Of a DNA stretch of 64,000 nucleotides, positions 38,297-45,835 are shown piece after piece (the stretch's first letter is position 1; every line of letters starts with the position of its first letter). This DNA comes from CAXBNB01 sp040222275. Lineage in GTDB: Bacteria; Bacteroidota; Bacteroidia; Cytophagales; Cyclobacteriaceae. The notes beneath the pieces were generated by a model that had not been told where the DNA came from, ran no database searches, and was given only the letters and a program-made list of their open reading frames with translations. The stretch spans positions 186,001-250,000 of the forward strand of contig JAVKDJ010000013.1 in assembly GCA_040222275.1 (NCBI GenBank). Direction: 5' to 3'. Position numbers and translations under genes: made by a program.

Positions 38297-38741
38297 GCTA
38301 GTTCGAGCCTGCGGCTTGCACTTTATGCCCCGTTATTTTAGTGTTGCGTAGCACACTTGAAATTTTGTGATGACATGTAGTGTCTGTGACACACGGTGTA
38401 AAAAGAAGCCCGGTCTTAGCGTCTCGCTGGGGGCCATAAACGAGGAATAAAGCAAGGTGTAAAAGTCCAACAATAAAGGCATTCAGTTTTGGCAACATCA
38501 CAATCACCCAATAGAGCTGTTTGCTAATGAAACAATACTGCATCGAATTGATTATATTGTGAGCAATCCGCTTGGGACCTCATTTGTAGCCGCCACTCCA
38601 AAAGATGTATGAGTGATGCCGTGTCACAGACACTGGTTTTCACGGTAGGTTTTAAGTGGTCTTTCAGAACACTTAAAACAACGGGTTAGGCAACAAATAA
38701 GTTTCTCCAAAAAAACTGTATCAATTGTAGAATCGTTAACT
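38297..38741. other. Intergenic region with a distant inverted repeat
   Basis: About 445 bases without a supportable gene. AGTGTCTGTGACAC followed by ACGG (38379-38396) and its near-exact reverse complement CCGTGTCACAGACACT (38619-38634) face each other about 220 bases apart, and each arm is itself palindromic. This could be the relic of a small mobile element. The promoter of the following toxin-antitoxin pair should lie at the right end. Confidence 0.45.
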
Positions 38742-38759
38742 TTGAAAAAAGCATCGATT

Positions 38760-38990
38760 ATGACAACAGTTGACATAAGGGAAGAAATTCATCAATATAT
38801 CGATAGGGCAGATGATCGGATATTACAATTGATTTATGGTATGATACAAGCCGATTTGTCTGAAGACGGTTATGAACTGAGCGACGCGCACAAGAAGGTT
38901 TTGGATGAAAGGTTGTCAGATCACAAATCAAACCCTACGTCAGGTTCTAGCTGGGAAAAGACGAAAGCGAAGATATCTCGTCAATTATGA
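38760..38990 (+). CDS. Addiction module antitoxin
   Basis: A 76-residue acidic protein starting at ATG 38760 (an upstream TTG at 38742 is in frame but less likely). The segment YELSDAHKKVLDERLSDHKSNPTSGSSWEKTKAKI is characteristic of the addiction-module component family paired with RelE/ParE toxins. The C-terminal part would bind and neutralise the toxin. Its stop overlaps the toxin start by four bases, the standard coupling for this class. Confidence 0.85.
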   Translation: MTTVDIREEIHQYIDRADDRILQLIYGMIQADLSEDGYELSDAHKKVLDERLSDHKSNPTSGSSWEKTKAKISRQL

Positions 38991-39283
38991 ATTATGAAGT
39001 TGTCATCAAAGCTGCTGCAGAGCTTGATGTTACAGAAATTGTTTCATGGTACGAATCAAAAAAACAGGGTTTGGGTTTACGTTTTTTAGAGGCAATAGAT
39101 GTTAAAATTAAGCTCCTTGAGCAGAACCCTCATATTTATAGAGTTAGATACAAAGAAATAAGATTTGTTCTTGTGAGGCGGTTTCCCTATTGTATCCATT
39201 TTACCCTTGAAAACCAGAAAGTTTACATACATGCTGTTTTGAGTACCTATAGAAACCCGAAGTTATGGACGGAACGAAGTTAA
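38987..39283 (+). CDS. RelE/ParE-family toxin
   Basis: A 98-residue basic protein with the ParE/RelE plan: ELDVTEIVSWYESKKQGLGLRFLEAID in the helical hairpin, then strands RVRYKEIRFVLVRRFPYCIHF and YIHAVLSTYRNPKLW. The conserved FPY-x-IHF and final R-x-P-x-x-W are typical of ParE-like members. It overlaps the antitoxin by four bases. Whether it targets gyrase or mRNA cannot be told from sequence. Confidence 0.88.
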   Translation: MNYEVVIKAAAELDVTEIVSWYESKKQGLGLRFLEAIDVKIKLLEQNPHIYRVRYKEIRFVLVRRFPYCIHFTLENQKVYIHAVLSTYRNPKLWTERS

Positions 39284-39287
39284 CGAC

Positions 39288-40190
39288 TATGGGACTTCTC
39301 GCTCGTGCCTCACATCGAAGTGACGTACGTGAATGTACTGGCTGGTAGCCCCCAAACGGTTGAAACATTGCTTGTAGAGGGGTGGTAGGTTTTCGCAGCA
39401 GATTTTGTAACACCCGTCACTTCGACCGTAGGAGAAGTCCCCTTGGTTAAAGCATTTATTCAATATATATCCTCCGATGGTGCTCATTTAGCCTTTTTCG
39501 GCGTAATGCGTAATTTGCGAACCCATTGCAAATGCTCCCAATCTATGGGACTTCCCGCTCGTGCCTCACATCGAAGTGACGTGCGTGAATGTACTGGCTG
39601 GTAGCCTCCAAACGGTTGAAATATTGTTTGTAGAGAGATGGCAGGTTTTTACAACAGATTTTGTAACACCCGTCACTTCGACCGTAGGGAGAAGTCCCTT
39701 TGGTTAAAGCACTGATTCAAAATATATCCTTCGATGGTGCTCATTTAGCCTTTTTCGGCGTAATGCGTAATTTTCGAACCCATTGCAAATGAGCCCGACC
39801 CATGGGACTTCTCGCTCGTGCCTCACATCGAAGTGACGTGCGTGAATGTCTGGCTGGCAGCCTCCAAACGGTTGAAACATTGTGTGTAGAGAGATGGCAG
39901 GTTTTCTCAACAGATTTTGTAATACCCGTCACTTCGACCGTAGGGAGAAGTCCCTTTGGTTAAAGCACTTATTCAAGATATATCCTCCGATGTTGCTCAT
40001 TTAGCCTTTTTCGGCGTAACGCGTAATTTACAAACCCATTGCAAATGCGCCCGATCCCTGGGACTTCCCGCTAGTGCCTCACATCAAAGTGACGTACGTG
40101 AATGTACTGGCTGGTAGCCCCCAAACGGTTGAAACATTGCTTGTAGAGATGGCATGTTTTCTCAACAGATTTTGTAATACCCGTCAAATC
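39288..40190. repeat. Tandem array of about 3.5 units of ~256 bp
   Basis: Four related units begin with TATGGGACTT or a close variant near 39288, 39543, 39801 and 40057, giving periods of 255-258 bases. Each of the first three contains TCGAAGTGACG and, about 100 bases later, its exact complement CGTCACTTCGA. Each also contains the block GATGGTGCTCATTTAGCC to GGCGTAATGCG (39476, 39733; variant at 39989) that also lies upstream of the Rhs cores. The last unit is truncated and degraded near 40170. No coding pattern is convincing on either strand. Confidence 0.9.
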
Positions 40191-40213
40191 AACCAAATAA
40201 AATATCTCCGAAT

Positions 40214-40244
40214 TTTATATAGTTAGGAATCCTTACTATATTTA
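40214..40244 (+). promoter_or_regulatory. Promoter overlapped by a 25-base palindrome (candidate MarR operator)
   Basis: Bases 40217-40241 form a near-perfect palindrome, ATATAGT-t-AGGA-a-TCCT-t-ACTATAT, broken only at the centre and one symmetric pair. Its right arm runs into TATATTTA (40237-40244), one base off the Bacteroidota -7 element TAnnTTTG, 42 bases before the thioredoxin-fold gene. A repressor bound here would block the promoter. The MarR gene in the same cluster is the obvious candidate. No clear -33 TTTG is seen. Confidence 0.6.
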
Positions 40245-40286
40245 CAGCGACAATATCGTCGCAACACAACAAAAACATTTAAAACC

Positions 40287-40520
40287 ATGAGCAAGTCAAT
40301 TTTTTATCATGCAGGATGCCCTGTATGCGTCAGCGCAGAGCACGACATCATCAACCTGATCGGGGCATCCAATGTAGAAGTGGTCCACATCGGGGAAGAC
40401 AGGGCCAGAATATCGGAGGCCGAAAAAGCGGGCGTAAAATCCGTACCCGCATTGCTGACCACCAATGGCCATGTACTCCACATCAATTTTGGTGCGTCTA
40501 TGGCAGATGTAAAAGGTTAA
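40287..40520 (+). CDS. Small thioredoxin-fold protein with CPVC motif
   Basis: A 77-residue minimal thioredoxin-like protein with redox motif Cys11-Pro-Val-Cys14 (FYHAGCPVC) and the cis-proline region SVPALL near residue 53. It lacks any signal peptide, so it acts in the cytoplasm, probably as a dithiol reductant or glutaredoxin-like partner. It is the first gene after the palindrome-covered promoter and is followed by a terminator-like hairpin before the DUF2024 gene. Confidence 0.85.
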   Translation: MSKSIFYHAGCPVCVSAEHDIINLIGASNVEVVHIGEDRARISEAEKAGVKSVPALLTTNGHVLHINFGASMADVKG

Positions 40521-40529
40521 TCTGATCAC

Positions 40530-40564
40530 GCAGCATATCCGGCTTTTGGGTATGCTGCTTTTTT
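40530..40564 (+). terminator. Intrinsic terminator or attenuator after the thioredoxin-fold gene
   Basis: GCAGCATA (40530-40537) pairs exactly with TATGCTGC (40551-40558) across a 13-base loop and is followed by six T. This is a textbook Rho-independent terminator shape. It lies inside the cluster, so it would reduce expression of the DUF2024 and MarR genes relative to the thioredoxin-fold gene. Confidence 0.8.
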
Positions 40565-40584
40565 ACCACCCAAATCAACATAAC

Positions 40585-40848
40585 ATGAAAGTAGCAGTCT
40601 GGGATACCTATGTCACAAAGAAGGACGGCAAGGTGATGCATTTTGACATTATTGTGCCATCGGAATTGAAAGATGAAAAAACTATATATACCTTTGGTAA
40701 GGATTACTTACAGTCGAAAGGCCAGGGAGGTCAGGTATTGGCGGCAAAGGAATGCCGTTTTTGCCATATAGAACGAGCCAGCCCGGAGATGAAGGCAAGA
40801 ATCCATGAATGTGGGTATTATATAGTAGAAATGCAGAATTGCGACTAG
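40585..40848 (+). CDS. DUF2024 family protein
   Basis: An 87-residue cytoplasmic protein of the DUF2024 family, starting at ATG 40585 (MKVAVWDTYV). The family hallmark is a C-terminal ECRFCHIE segment followed by IHECGYYIVEMQNC, giving a Cys-x-x-Cys-His motif and two further cysteines. Function is unknown; cysteines suggest metal or redox roles. It abuts the MarR gene directly, with the stop and start codons adjacent. Confidence 0.8.
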   Translation: MKVAVWDTYVTKKDGKVMHFDIIVPSELKDEKTIYTFGKDYLQSKGQGGQVLAAKECRFCHIERASPEMKARIHECGYYIVEMQNCD

Positions 40849-41451
40849 ATGGCTTCATCATTTAACCTCACCGAGCAGGAAAACAAAATTGAAAGCAAAA
40901 TAGTAGTGGCCCTGGAGCGCATATCAGAAGCCTTCAGGGTGTTGCTTTGGAACGAAAGCAAGGAAAATTCCCTCAGTCCCATACAAATTCAAATCCTTGT
41001 TTTTCTGCTTTTTCATTCCAGTGAAAAATGTAAGGTGGGGTATCTGGCCAATGAATTCAACATGACCAAGGCCACCATCAGCGACAGTGTGAAGACACTG
41101 ATGAAGAAAGGAATGGTCGAAAAAACACAAGATACACAGGATACCAGAAGTTTCGGCATTAGCCTTACCACAGAAGGAAAAGCTGTAGCCAACAAAGCTT
41201 CTGTTTTTGCTTCCTCCATCGAAAAGCCCATTGAATCATTCAGTGGGGAACAGAAGGAAGCCATGCTGAACGGGCTGTTAAAGCTCATCCACGACCTGAA
41301 CAACGCAGGCGTTATCACCATCCAGCGGATGTGCTTTACCTGCCTGAACTATAGGTACGAGGGTGGGGAGCACTACTGCAAACTGTTGAAGACAAAACTG
41401 AAAAACACAGAAATACGAGTGGATTGCCCGGAACATGAACCCGTGCAATAA
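40849..41451 (+). CDS. MarR-family regulator with C-terminal four-cysteine extension
   Basis: A 200-residue transcriptional regulator. Residues about 15-150 are a winged-helix MarR domain (LANEFNMTKATISDSVKTLMKKGMVEK, then DTRSFGISLTTEGK for the wing). After it comes an extension of about 40 residues absent from ordinary MarR proteins, with Cys162-x2-Cys165, Cys177 and Cys193 (MCFTCLNYRY, HYCKLL, VDCPEH). The spacing fits a zinc site or iron-sulfur cluster, so redox or metal sensing is likely. Homologous cysteine-tailed MarR proteins exist in Bacteroidota. The cluster with a CPVC protein and the palindrome at 40217 supports autoregulation. Confidence 0.85.
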   Translation: MASSFNLTEQENKIESKIVVALERISEAFRVLLWNESKENSLSPIQIQILVFLLFHSSEKCKVGYLANEFNMTKATISDSVKTLMKKGMVEKTQDTQDTRSFGISLTTEGKAVANKASVFASSIEKPIESFSGEQKEAMLNGLLKLIHDLNNAGVITIQRMCFTCLNYRYEGGEHYCKLLKTKLKNTEIRVDCPEHEPVQ

Positions 41452-41481
41452 AGCGAGCTCGCATGAGCTGTGACAGAGACA

Positions 41482-42177
41482 ATGAAAAAGTTGAGCATCC
41501 ATTACTTTCAGCACGTTCCATTCGAGGAACCTGGTTACCTGGAAAACTGGGCCCTGTCGAATGGCCATTCACTCAGCTCTACCAAATTTCATGAAAAACA
41601 CGAACTTCCCGACCCTGACAAGATCGACTGGCTCATTGTGATGGGAGGGCCGATGGGTGTATATGACGAAGAAGAATACCCATGGTTGAAAGAGGAAAAG
41701 AAATTTATCAAATTGGCCATAGAAAACGATAAAACGGTGATTGGGATTTGCCTGGGTGCGCAATTGATAGCTGATGTGCTGGGTGCCAGGGTGTACCCAA
41801 ACACCCAAAAGGAAATAGGCTGGTTTTCTGTGTTCAACAGCAGCCGACAAGACCACCGGGCACTGTCCGGCTTGCCAGACTCCTTTACGGCCTTTCACTG
41901 GCATGGCGATACATTCGACCTGCCGGATGGAGCCACACACTTGTTGGAGTCGGATGTATGCTACAATCAGGCTTTTATCTACAACGACAAGGTTTTGGCA
42001 TTACAATTTCATCTGGAGGTGACCAATAAAACACTGGGGAAGTTGGTTGACAACTGCCGGCATGAGCTGGTGGCAGGGGACTTTATACAGCAGGAAGACA
42101 AAATCCTGGAACCGGGTTCCTTCATCAATCAGTCCAATCTCTACCTCAAACAAATCCTCGACAACCTTTCGGCCTGA
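41482..42177 (+). CDS. Class I glutamine amidotransferase (GMP synthase-like)
   Basis: A 231-residue type 1 amidotransferase domain protein with the nucleophile in GICLGAQLIADVLG and the catalytic His-Glu in LQFHLEVT. It also has the early VMGGPMGVYDEEEYPWL loop typical of stand-alone GMP-synthase-like amidotransferases. No synthase domain is attached. Known relatives hydrolyse gamma-glutamyl compounds or glutamine; substrate is unknown here. The start is probably ATG 41482; GTG at 41470 is in frame. It is convergent with the stress-protein gene downstream, 6 bases apart. Confidence 0.85.
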   Translation: MKKLSIHYFQHVPFEEPGYLENWALSNGHSLSSTKFHEKHELPDPDKIDWLIVMGGPMGVYDEEEYPWLKEEKKFIKLAIENDKTVIGICLGAQLIADVLGARVYPNTQKEIGWFSVFNSSRQDHRALSGLPDSFTAFHWHGDTFDLPDGATHLLESDVCYNQAFIYNDKVLALQFHLEVTNKTLGKLVDNCRHELVAGDFIQQEDKILEPGSFINQSNLYLKQILDNLSA

Positions 42178-42183
42178 CCCGGC

Positions 42184-43044
42184 TCACAGATCTACTTCCA
42201 GGGGCTTGTTGGACCGGATGCTTACTACAGGCACTTTGGAGTGCGAAATAATGCGCTTTGCTTTTGGCGACACCCACAAATCTGACCACCGAAAACCCGG
42301 CCTGCTCATAATTACTACCAGGTCTATATCAGCCTGCTCGGTGTAGGCGGAAATGGCGGCAGGTAGCGTGCCCGGGTACAGTCCATTCGATACCACCTCA
42401 ATGTTGCGATGGTTGAGGTCATTTCTCAGCTCGTTGAGTTGCTGCTGTAGCTGGTCATGGTCTTCCTTGTGCTCAGAGGCAGATACCAGGTGCACCCTGG
42501 CACCAAACTGTTCGGCAAGGGAAGTGGCGAAAGGCACTTTGTACATGCTACCTTCACTCAAATCCAGTGGCACCAGTATGTTTTTCATTTTCGGCTGGGT
42601 AGGTATTTGTGTAAAAGTGAAAACCGGGCAAGGTGATTCCAAAACTACCTTGTAGGCATTGGTGCTCCTCAGGTGGAGCTCCCAATCATCCATATCCGGT
42701 AGTCCGTGGCTCCTCATTACTATAAAGTCGATATCGTTTTCAGCTACAAATTCTACAATATGATCATAAATAGGCTTTTCCAACCCACGAATCTGAAGGT
42801 CAATTTTTTTGATGTCAGGGTATGTTTTTTGGATGTCGAGCAGTTTGGGGCGTAGTTGCTGCTCCACCATATCCGCAAGTTCTTTGCGAAACTCGTCTTT
42901 GGAATGATAATCTTTGGGATTGGCCAGATGGAGGGCCGTGATTTTAGCACCAATGCCAGAAGCAAACATGGCGGCATATTCCAGCGCACCGATGGACTTC
43001 ATGTTGTCATCAAAGGGAACCAATATTTTCTTAAAAGTTGACAT
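42184..43044 (-). CDS. Tandem-domain universal stress protein
   Basis: A 286-residue cytoplasmic protein with two UspA-like domains, each starting with a KKILVPFD/KNILVPLD strand (residues about 5 and 150). The second domain ends in LVVIMSRPGFRWSDLWVSPKAKRIISHSKVPVVSI, where the usual GxxG-9x-G nucleotide motif is not kept, so ATP binding is doubtful. Universal stress proteins support survival in stress and stasis by means that vary. Its own promoter lies in the gap 43045-43607. Confidence 0.9.
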   Translation of the reverse strand: MSTFKKILVPFDDNMKSIGALEYAAMFASGIGAKITALHLANPKDYHSKDEFRKELADMVEQQLRPKLLDIQKTYPDIKKIDLQIRGLEKPIYDHIVEFVAENDIDFIVMRSHGLPDMDDWELHLRSTNAYKVVLESPCPVFTFTQIPTQPKMKNILVPLDLSEGSMYKVPFATSLAEQFGARVHLVSASEHKEDHDQLQQQLNELRNDLNHRNIEVVSNGLYPGTLPAAISAYTEQADIDLVVIMSRPGFRWSDLWVSPKAKRIISHSKVPVVSIRSNKPLEVDL

Positions 43045-43607
43045 CTATGCTACGTTTTCATTTTCTTGTAAAACCAATCCGACCATGTTCGCGATTAAAT
43101 ACTGAATGTTTCCAACCGGCTTTGTAAAATAAATAAATTTTAGTTCGGAAACATGGCACTTTTAGCGTTCGTCACAAACCCCGCCCGATAAAGATACGAA
43201 TTGACCCGGCAACCCAAAGGCAGTGCTTGATTTTTATAGGTTCTGACGGGTTAATCTCATTTGGTCACTTTTTTTAAGTGATTTCGGGGTAATATCATTT
43301 TAAAAAAAACAATAAAAACCGTTCCCGGCCTTCGCTGGGACAAGCTATTCAGGGGCTTTGTCCAGGGATGTGTCAGGCCAAAGCCGTAGGAATCTCCTCC
43401 TTGCGGGCTCCTACGCCCTTTTCTCACACCCATCCTTATAAAAAGGACTCTGAGTGATGATATAGTGGGTTTTTATCGTTTTTTAAGCCGAATTCAGCTT
43501 TAAACCGATTTCATTCAGAAAGCCAAACACCTTCACCGGTACCATCTTGCATGATCTTGTAAGTTTTCGATTAAATTAGCAACTCTACTACACCAAGTTG
43601 CATAGCA
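43045..43607. other. Intergenic region between divergent stress-protein and kinase genes
   Basis: About 560 bases without a gene. A hairpin is visible with CGTAGGA (from 43385) pairing TCCTACG about 20 bases on, in a GC-rich stretch (43320-43430) resembling a dispersed REP-like element. Promoters for both flanking genes must be here; none matches the consensus well. Confidence 0.5.
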
Positions 43608-44603
43608 GTGAATAACCACAAGAGTTTTGCCGGGTCTAAAAACTTTCTCCTTGCCATCATAGAAGGGGCACCTTATGGTATTATTGCCATCGACCCACAG
43701 GGCATCATCACCATAGCCAATGCCCAGGCACTGTTGCACCTTGACTTGGGTGTAGCCGTACAGGATGTATTGCACACAAATATCCTGGATGTGCTGGGTG
43801 ATATGGATGAACTAACGAAACAAATCCATAAAAGCCTTGCCCGGGGGCGCACTGGTTTTGACCTGGAGGAATTTTACAGAAAGGGCAAGTACCTTGCATT
43901 GCGGGGCAGAAAGATGGAAGAAGGAATGATCATTACCATAGCCGATATTTCATCCATCAAAGAATCGGAACACATGGCCATGAATGCCTTGCTGGAAGGG
44001 CAGGAGCAGGAGCGCAAGAGGCTCGCACGCGAAATCCATGATGGCATTGGCCCTATACTTTCCACAGTTAAAATGAACCTTTCGGGCATTGAGGACGAAA
44101 TAGAAACGCTCAACCACAGCCTTGGTGAAAAATTCCGCAAATCCTACAGCATGATAGATGAAGCGGCCAATGACCTGAGGTCCATTTCCCACAACCTCAT
44201 GCCCAAATTGTTGTCGGATTTTGGGTTGGTAGAGGCCCTGGAGACCCATTGCGAAAAAATCAATGACACCAGGGGCATAGCAGTGGATTTTATCCATTCC
44301 GGTAAAGTGGGGCGCCTGGATATGGTAACGGAGCTGGCCCTGTACAGGATCAGTCAGGAACTCATCAACAATACCCTGAAGTATGCCATGGCCAAAAAAA
44401 TCACATTGCAACTGATCAAACGTGACGCCAATATCCAACTCATGTATGAAGATGATGGCCAGGGGTTCAACCACAAGAAGGTGCACAAAGGGCTGGGGTT
44501 GATGAACATTGAAAACCGCACCAAGGCACTGGCCGGAGAAGTAGTGATCGACTCACAACCGGGCAAGGGCATGACAGCTACTATAGAAATACCATTGAAT
44601 TGA
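43608..44603 (+). CDS. PAS-domain sensor histidine kinase (NarX/HisKA_3 type)
   Basis: A 331-residue cytoplasmic kinase with an N-terminal PAS-like domain (about residues 10-110, IIEGAPYGIIAIDPQGIITIANAQA) and a HisKA_3 dimerisation domain with phospho-acceptor His144 in REIHDGIGPILST. The C-terminal ATPase domain carries EDDGQGFN and GLGLMNIENR. There are no transmembrane segments, so it would sense an internal signal. The start is a GTG at 43608. It overlaps the response-regulator frame, its obvious partner. Confidence 0.92.
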   Translation: MNNHKSFAGSKNFLLAIIEGAPYGIIAIDPQGIITIANAQALLHLDLGVAVQDVLHTNILDVLGDMDELTKQIHKSLARGRTGFDLEEFYRKGKYLALRGRKMEEGMIITIADISSIKESEHMAMNALLEGQEQERKRLAREIHDGIGPILSTVKMNLSGIEDEIETLNHSLGEKFRKSYSMIDEAANDLRSISHNLMPKLLSDFGLVEALETHCEKINDTRGIAVDFIHSGKVGRLDMVTELALYRISQELINNTLKYAMAKKITLQLIKRDANIQLMYEDDGQGFNHKKVHKGLGLMNIENRTKALAGEVVIDSQPGKGMTATIEIPLN

Positions 44604-44608
44604 AACGC

Positions 44609-45262
44609 ATGAAGCAGATAAAAATACTCATAGCAGACGACCATAAGATATTCAGGGAGGGCCTGGCCGAACTTTTGGGCAAAGAAAAGCACCTGAAGGT
44701 AGTAGCAGGTGTAGGCAGTGGGGCTGAGGTACACCAAGTAATGCAAGAGCAGGAAGTGGACCTCATACTTATGGACATTGATATGGGCGAAACCAATGGG
44801 ATTGAGATTACTGCAGAAATAAAAAAAATATACCCCGAGGTGAAGGTACTCACCCTGTCCATGCATGGCGAGAAGAACTACATTTTGAAAATGCTGGAGG
44901 CAGGTGCCAATGGTTATATCCTGAAGAATGCCGGTAAGGAGGAGATGGTCAATGCCATACAGACAGCAGCCGAAGGCAACACCTATTTCAGCAGCCAGGT
45001 GTCTGCAAAGCTCCTTGAGCACCTTTCCAACCCCGGAGGGGCCAGTAAGAAAAAACAGGAGGACACACCACTGACCGACAGGGAAATCGAAGTACTCATT
45101 TTGATCTCAGAAGAATACTCCAACCCGGAGATAGCTGAAAAGTTGTTCATCAGTGTGAGGACAGTAGATACCCACCGACGAAACCTCCTGGACAAACTGG
45201 GAGTGAAAAACACGGCGGGCCTGGTAAAGTATGCCATTCAAAAAGGGTTGCTAGATAATTAA
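44609..45262 (+). CDS. NarL/FixJ-family response regulator
   Basis: A 217-residue regulator with an N-terminal receiver (IKILIADDHKIFREGL, phospho-acceptor Asp56 in LILMDIDMGETNG, conserved Ser/Lys in LSMHGE and ILKNAG). A C-terminal LuxR-type helix-turn-helix follows (LTDREIEVLILISEEYSNPEIAEKLF to VDTHRRNLLDKLGV). The ATG at 44609 gives a usual start; a TTG at 44600 overlapping the kinase stop is also in frame. It pairs with the kinase directly upstream. Confidence 0.93.
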   Translation: MKQIKILIADDHKIFREGLAELLGKEKHLKVVAGVGSGAEVHQVMQEQEVDLILMDIDMGETNGIEITAEIKKIYPEVKVLTLSMHGEKNYILKMLEAGANGYILKNAGKEEMVNAIQTAAEGNTYFSSQVSAKLLEHLSNPGGASKKKQEDTPLTDREIEVLILISEEYSNPEIAEKLFISVRTVDTHRRNLLDKLGVKNTAGLVKYAIQKGLLDN

Positions 45263-45367
45263 AGCCAAGCCTTCACTTCGAAATCCAAGTCCGATCTAAC
45301 ATTTGACCAAAAACCCGTTTCCACTACAGTTGACGTCATTCAAGAAAAAACTGACTACAACCGGTAC

Positions 45368-45572
45368 GCTGGTGCGAGCCCAATGTCGTTAAGTTAAGTT
45401 GAACCGTCATCGCGAGGAATCGAAGCGATCTCATCAAAATGGACAGATAACATTAAACAGAAAGACTGCCGCGCTGCGCTCGCAGAGACGAAAAACTTAA
45501 CTTAACGACATTGGGTGCGAGCCTTTGGCTCGTATCTGGGTTAATGGATACGAGCCAAAGGCTCGCACCAGC
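45368..45572. repeat. Long hairpin interrupted by the MITE-like element
   Basis: If bases 45371-45513 are removed, the remainder forms a hairpin with perfect arms of 26 bases, starting GCTGGTGCGAGCC and ending GGCTCGCACCAGC, around a 10-base loop (45537-45546). Even as it stands, 45514-45536 pairs perfectly with 45547-45569. Such GC-rich dispersed hairpins are typical REP/BIME-type intergenic elements. Confidence 0.85.
45381..45513. mobile_element. 133-bp MITE-like element with 20-bp terminal inverted repeats
   Basis: The ends CAATGTCGTTAAGTTAAGTT (45381-45400) and its exact complement (45494-45513) are perfect 20-base terminal inverted repeats. The element is flanked on both sides by GGTGCGAGCC (45371-45380 and 45514-45523), a 10-base direct repeat that fits a target-site duplication. 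It encodes nothing. Its inside contains CGTCATCGCGAGGA and CTGCGCTCGCAGAGACG, words of a widespread REP-like hairpin. The size of the duplication would suit an IS4-type transposase acting in trans, which is inference. Confidence 0.85.
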
Positions 45573-45750
45573 GATATTGTCATCTCAATTTGTTCATTTT
45601 ACAACACCAAAATGTAAGGTCTCAGAATAACGAATTTTTGTTGGATTTTAAGGTCACAACCCCGGACCGAAAGTTTCAATAAAGATGCCTGGCCTACGCA
45701 ATTTACCTATGCCCTAAGTGATTTTTATCCCCTATCCGCTATAAGGCCGC

Positions 45751-45784
45751 TTTTTCAATTTACGCCTTTACGCTCTTATATTTG
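45751..45784 (+). promoter_or_regulatory. Bacteroidota-type promoter for the sigma factor gene
   Basis: TATATTTG at 45777-45784 is an exact match to the TAnnTTTG -7 element of Bacteroidota housekeeping promoters. The -33 region at about 45751-45756 is T-rich (TTTTTC) but not the consensus TTTG. It lies 52 bases upstream of the ATG used here for the sigma gene. Confidence 0.6.
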
Positions 45785-45835
45785 GCAGGTATTCCACCCA
45801 ATTTAGCATCGTCAAAATTTATCTTTTACTTACTG

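Larger units (their letters stand above)
45263..45750. other. Intergenic region holding nested repeats
   Basis: About 490 bases without a gene between the response regulator and the sigma factor promoter. Its main content is a long hairpin split by a MITE-like insertion (annotated separately). The rest, 45575-45750, shows nothing recognisable. Confidence 0.7.

Noticed and set aside
38298..38543. 81-codon minus-strand frame next to the Rhs region
   Set aside because: No recognisable motif, and it lies across one arm of an inverted repeat.
39201..39932. Minus-strand frames inside the 256-bp tandem array
   Set aside because: They repeat with the array, differ in frame between units and contain no plausible protein pattern.
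39288..40190. CRISPR array
   Set aside because: Units are about 256 bases and similar throughout; there are no short repeats with unique spacers and no cas genes.
45381..45513. Non-coding RNA gene
   Set aside because: Perfect terminal inverted repeats and flanking 10-base duplication explain the structure better as a mobile element.
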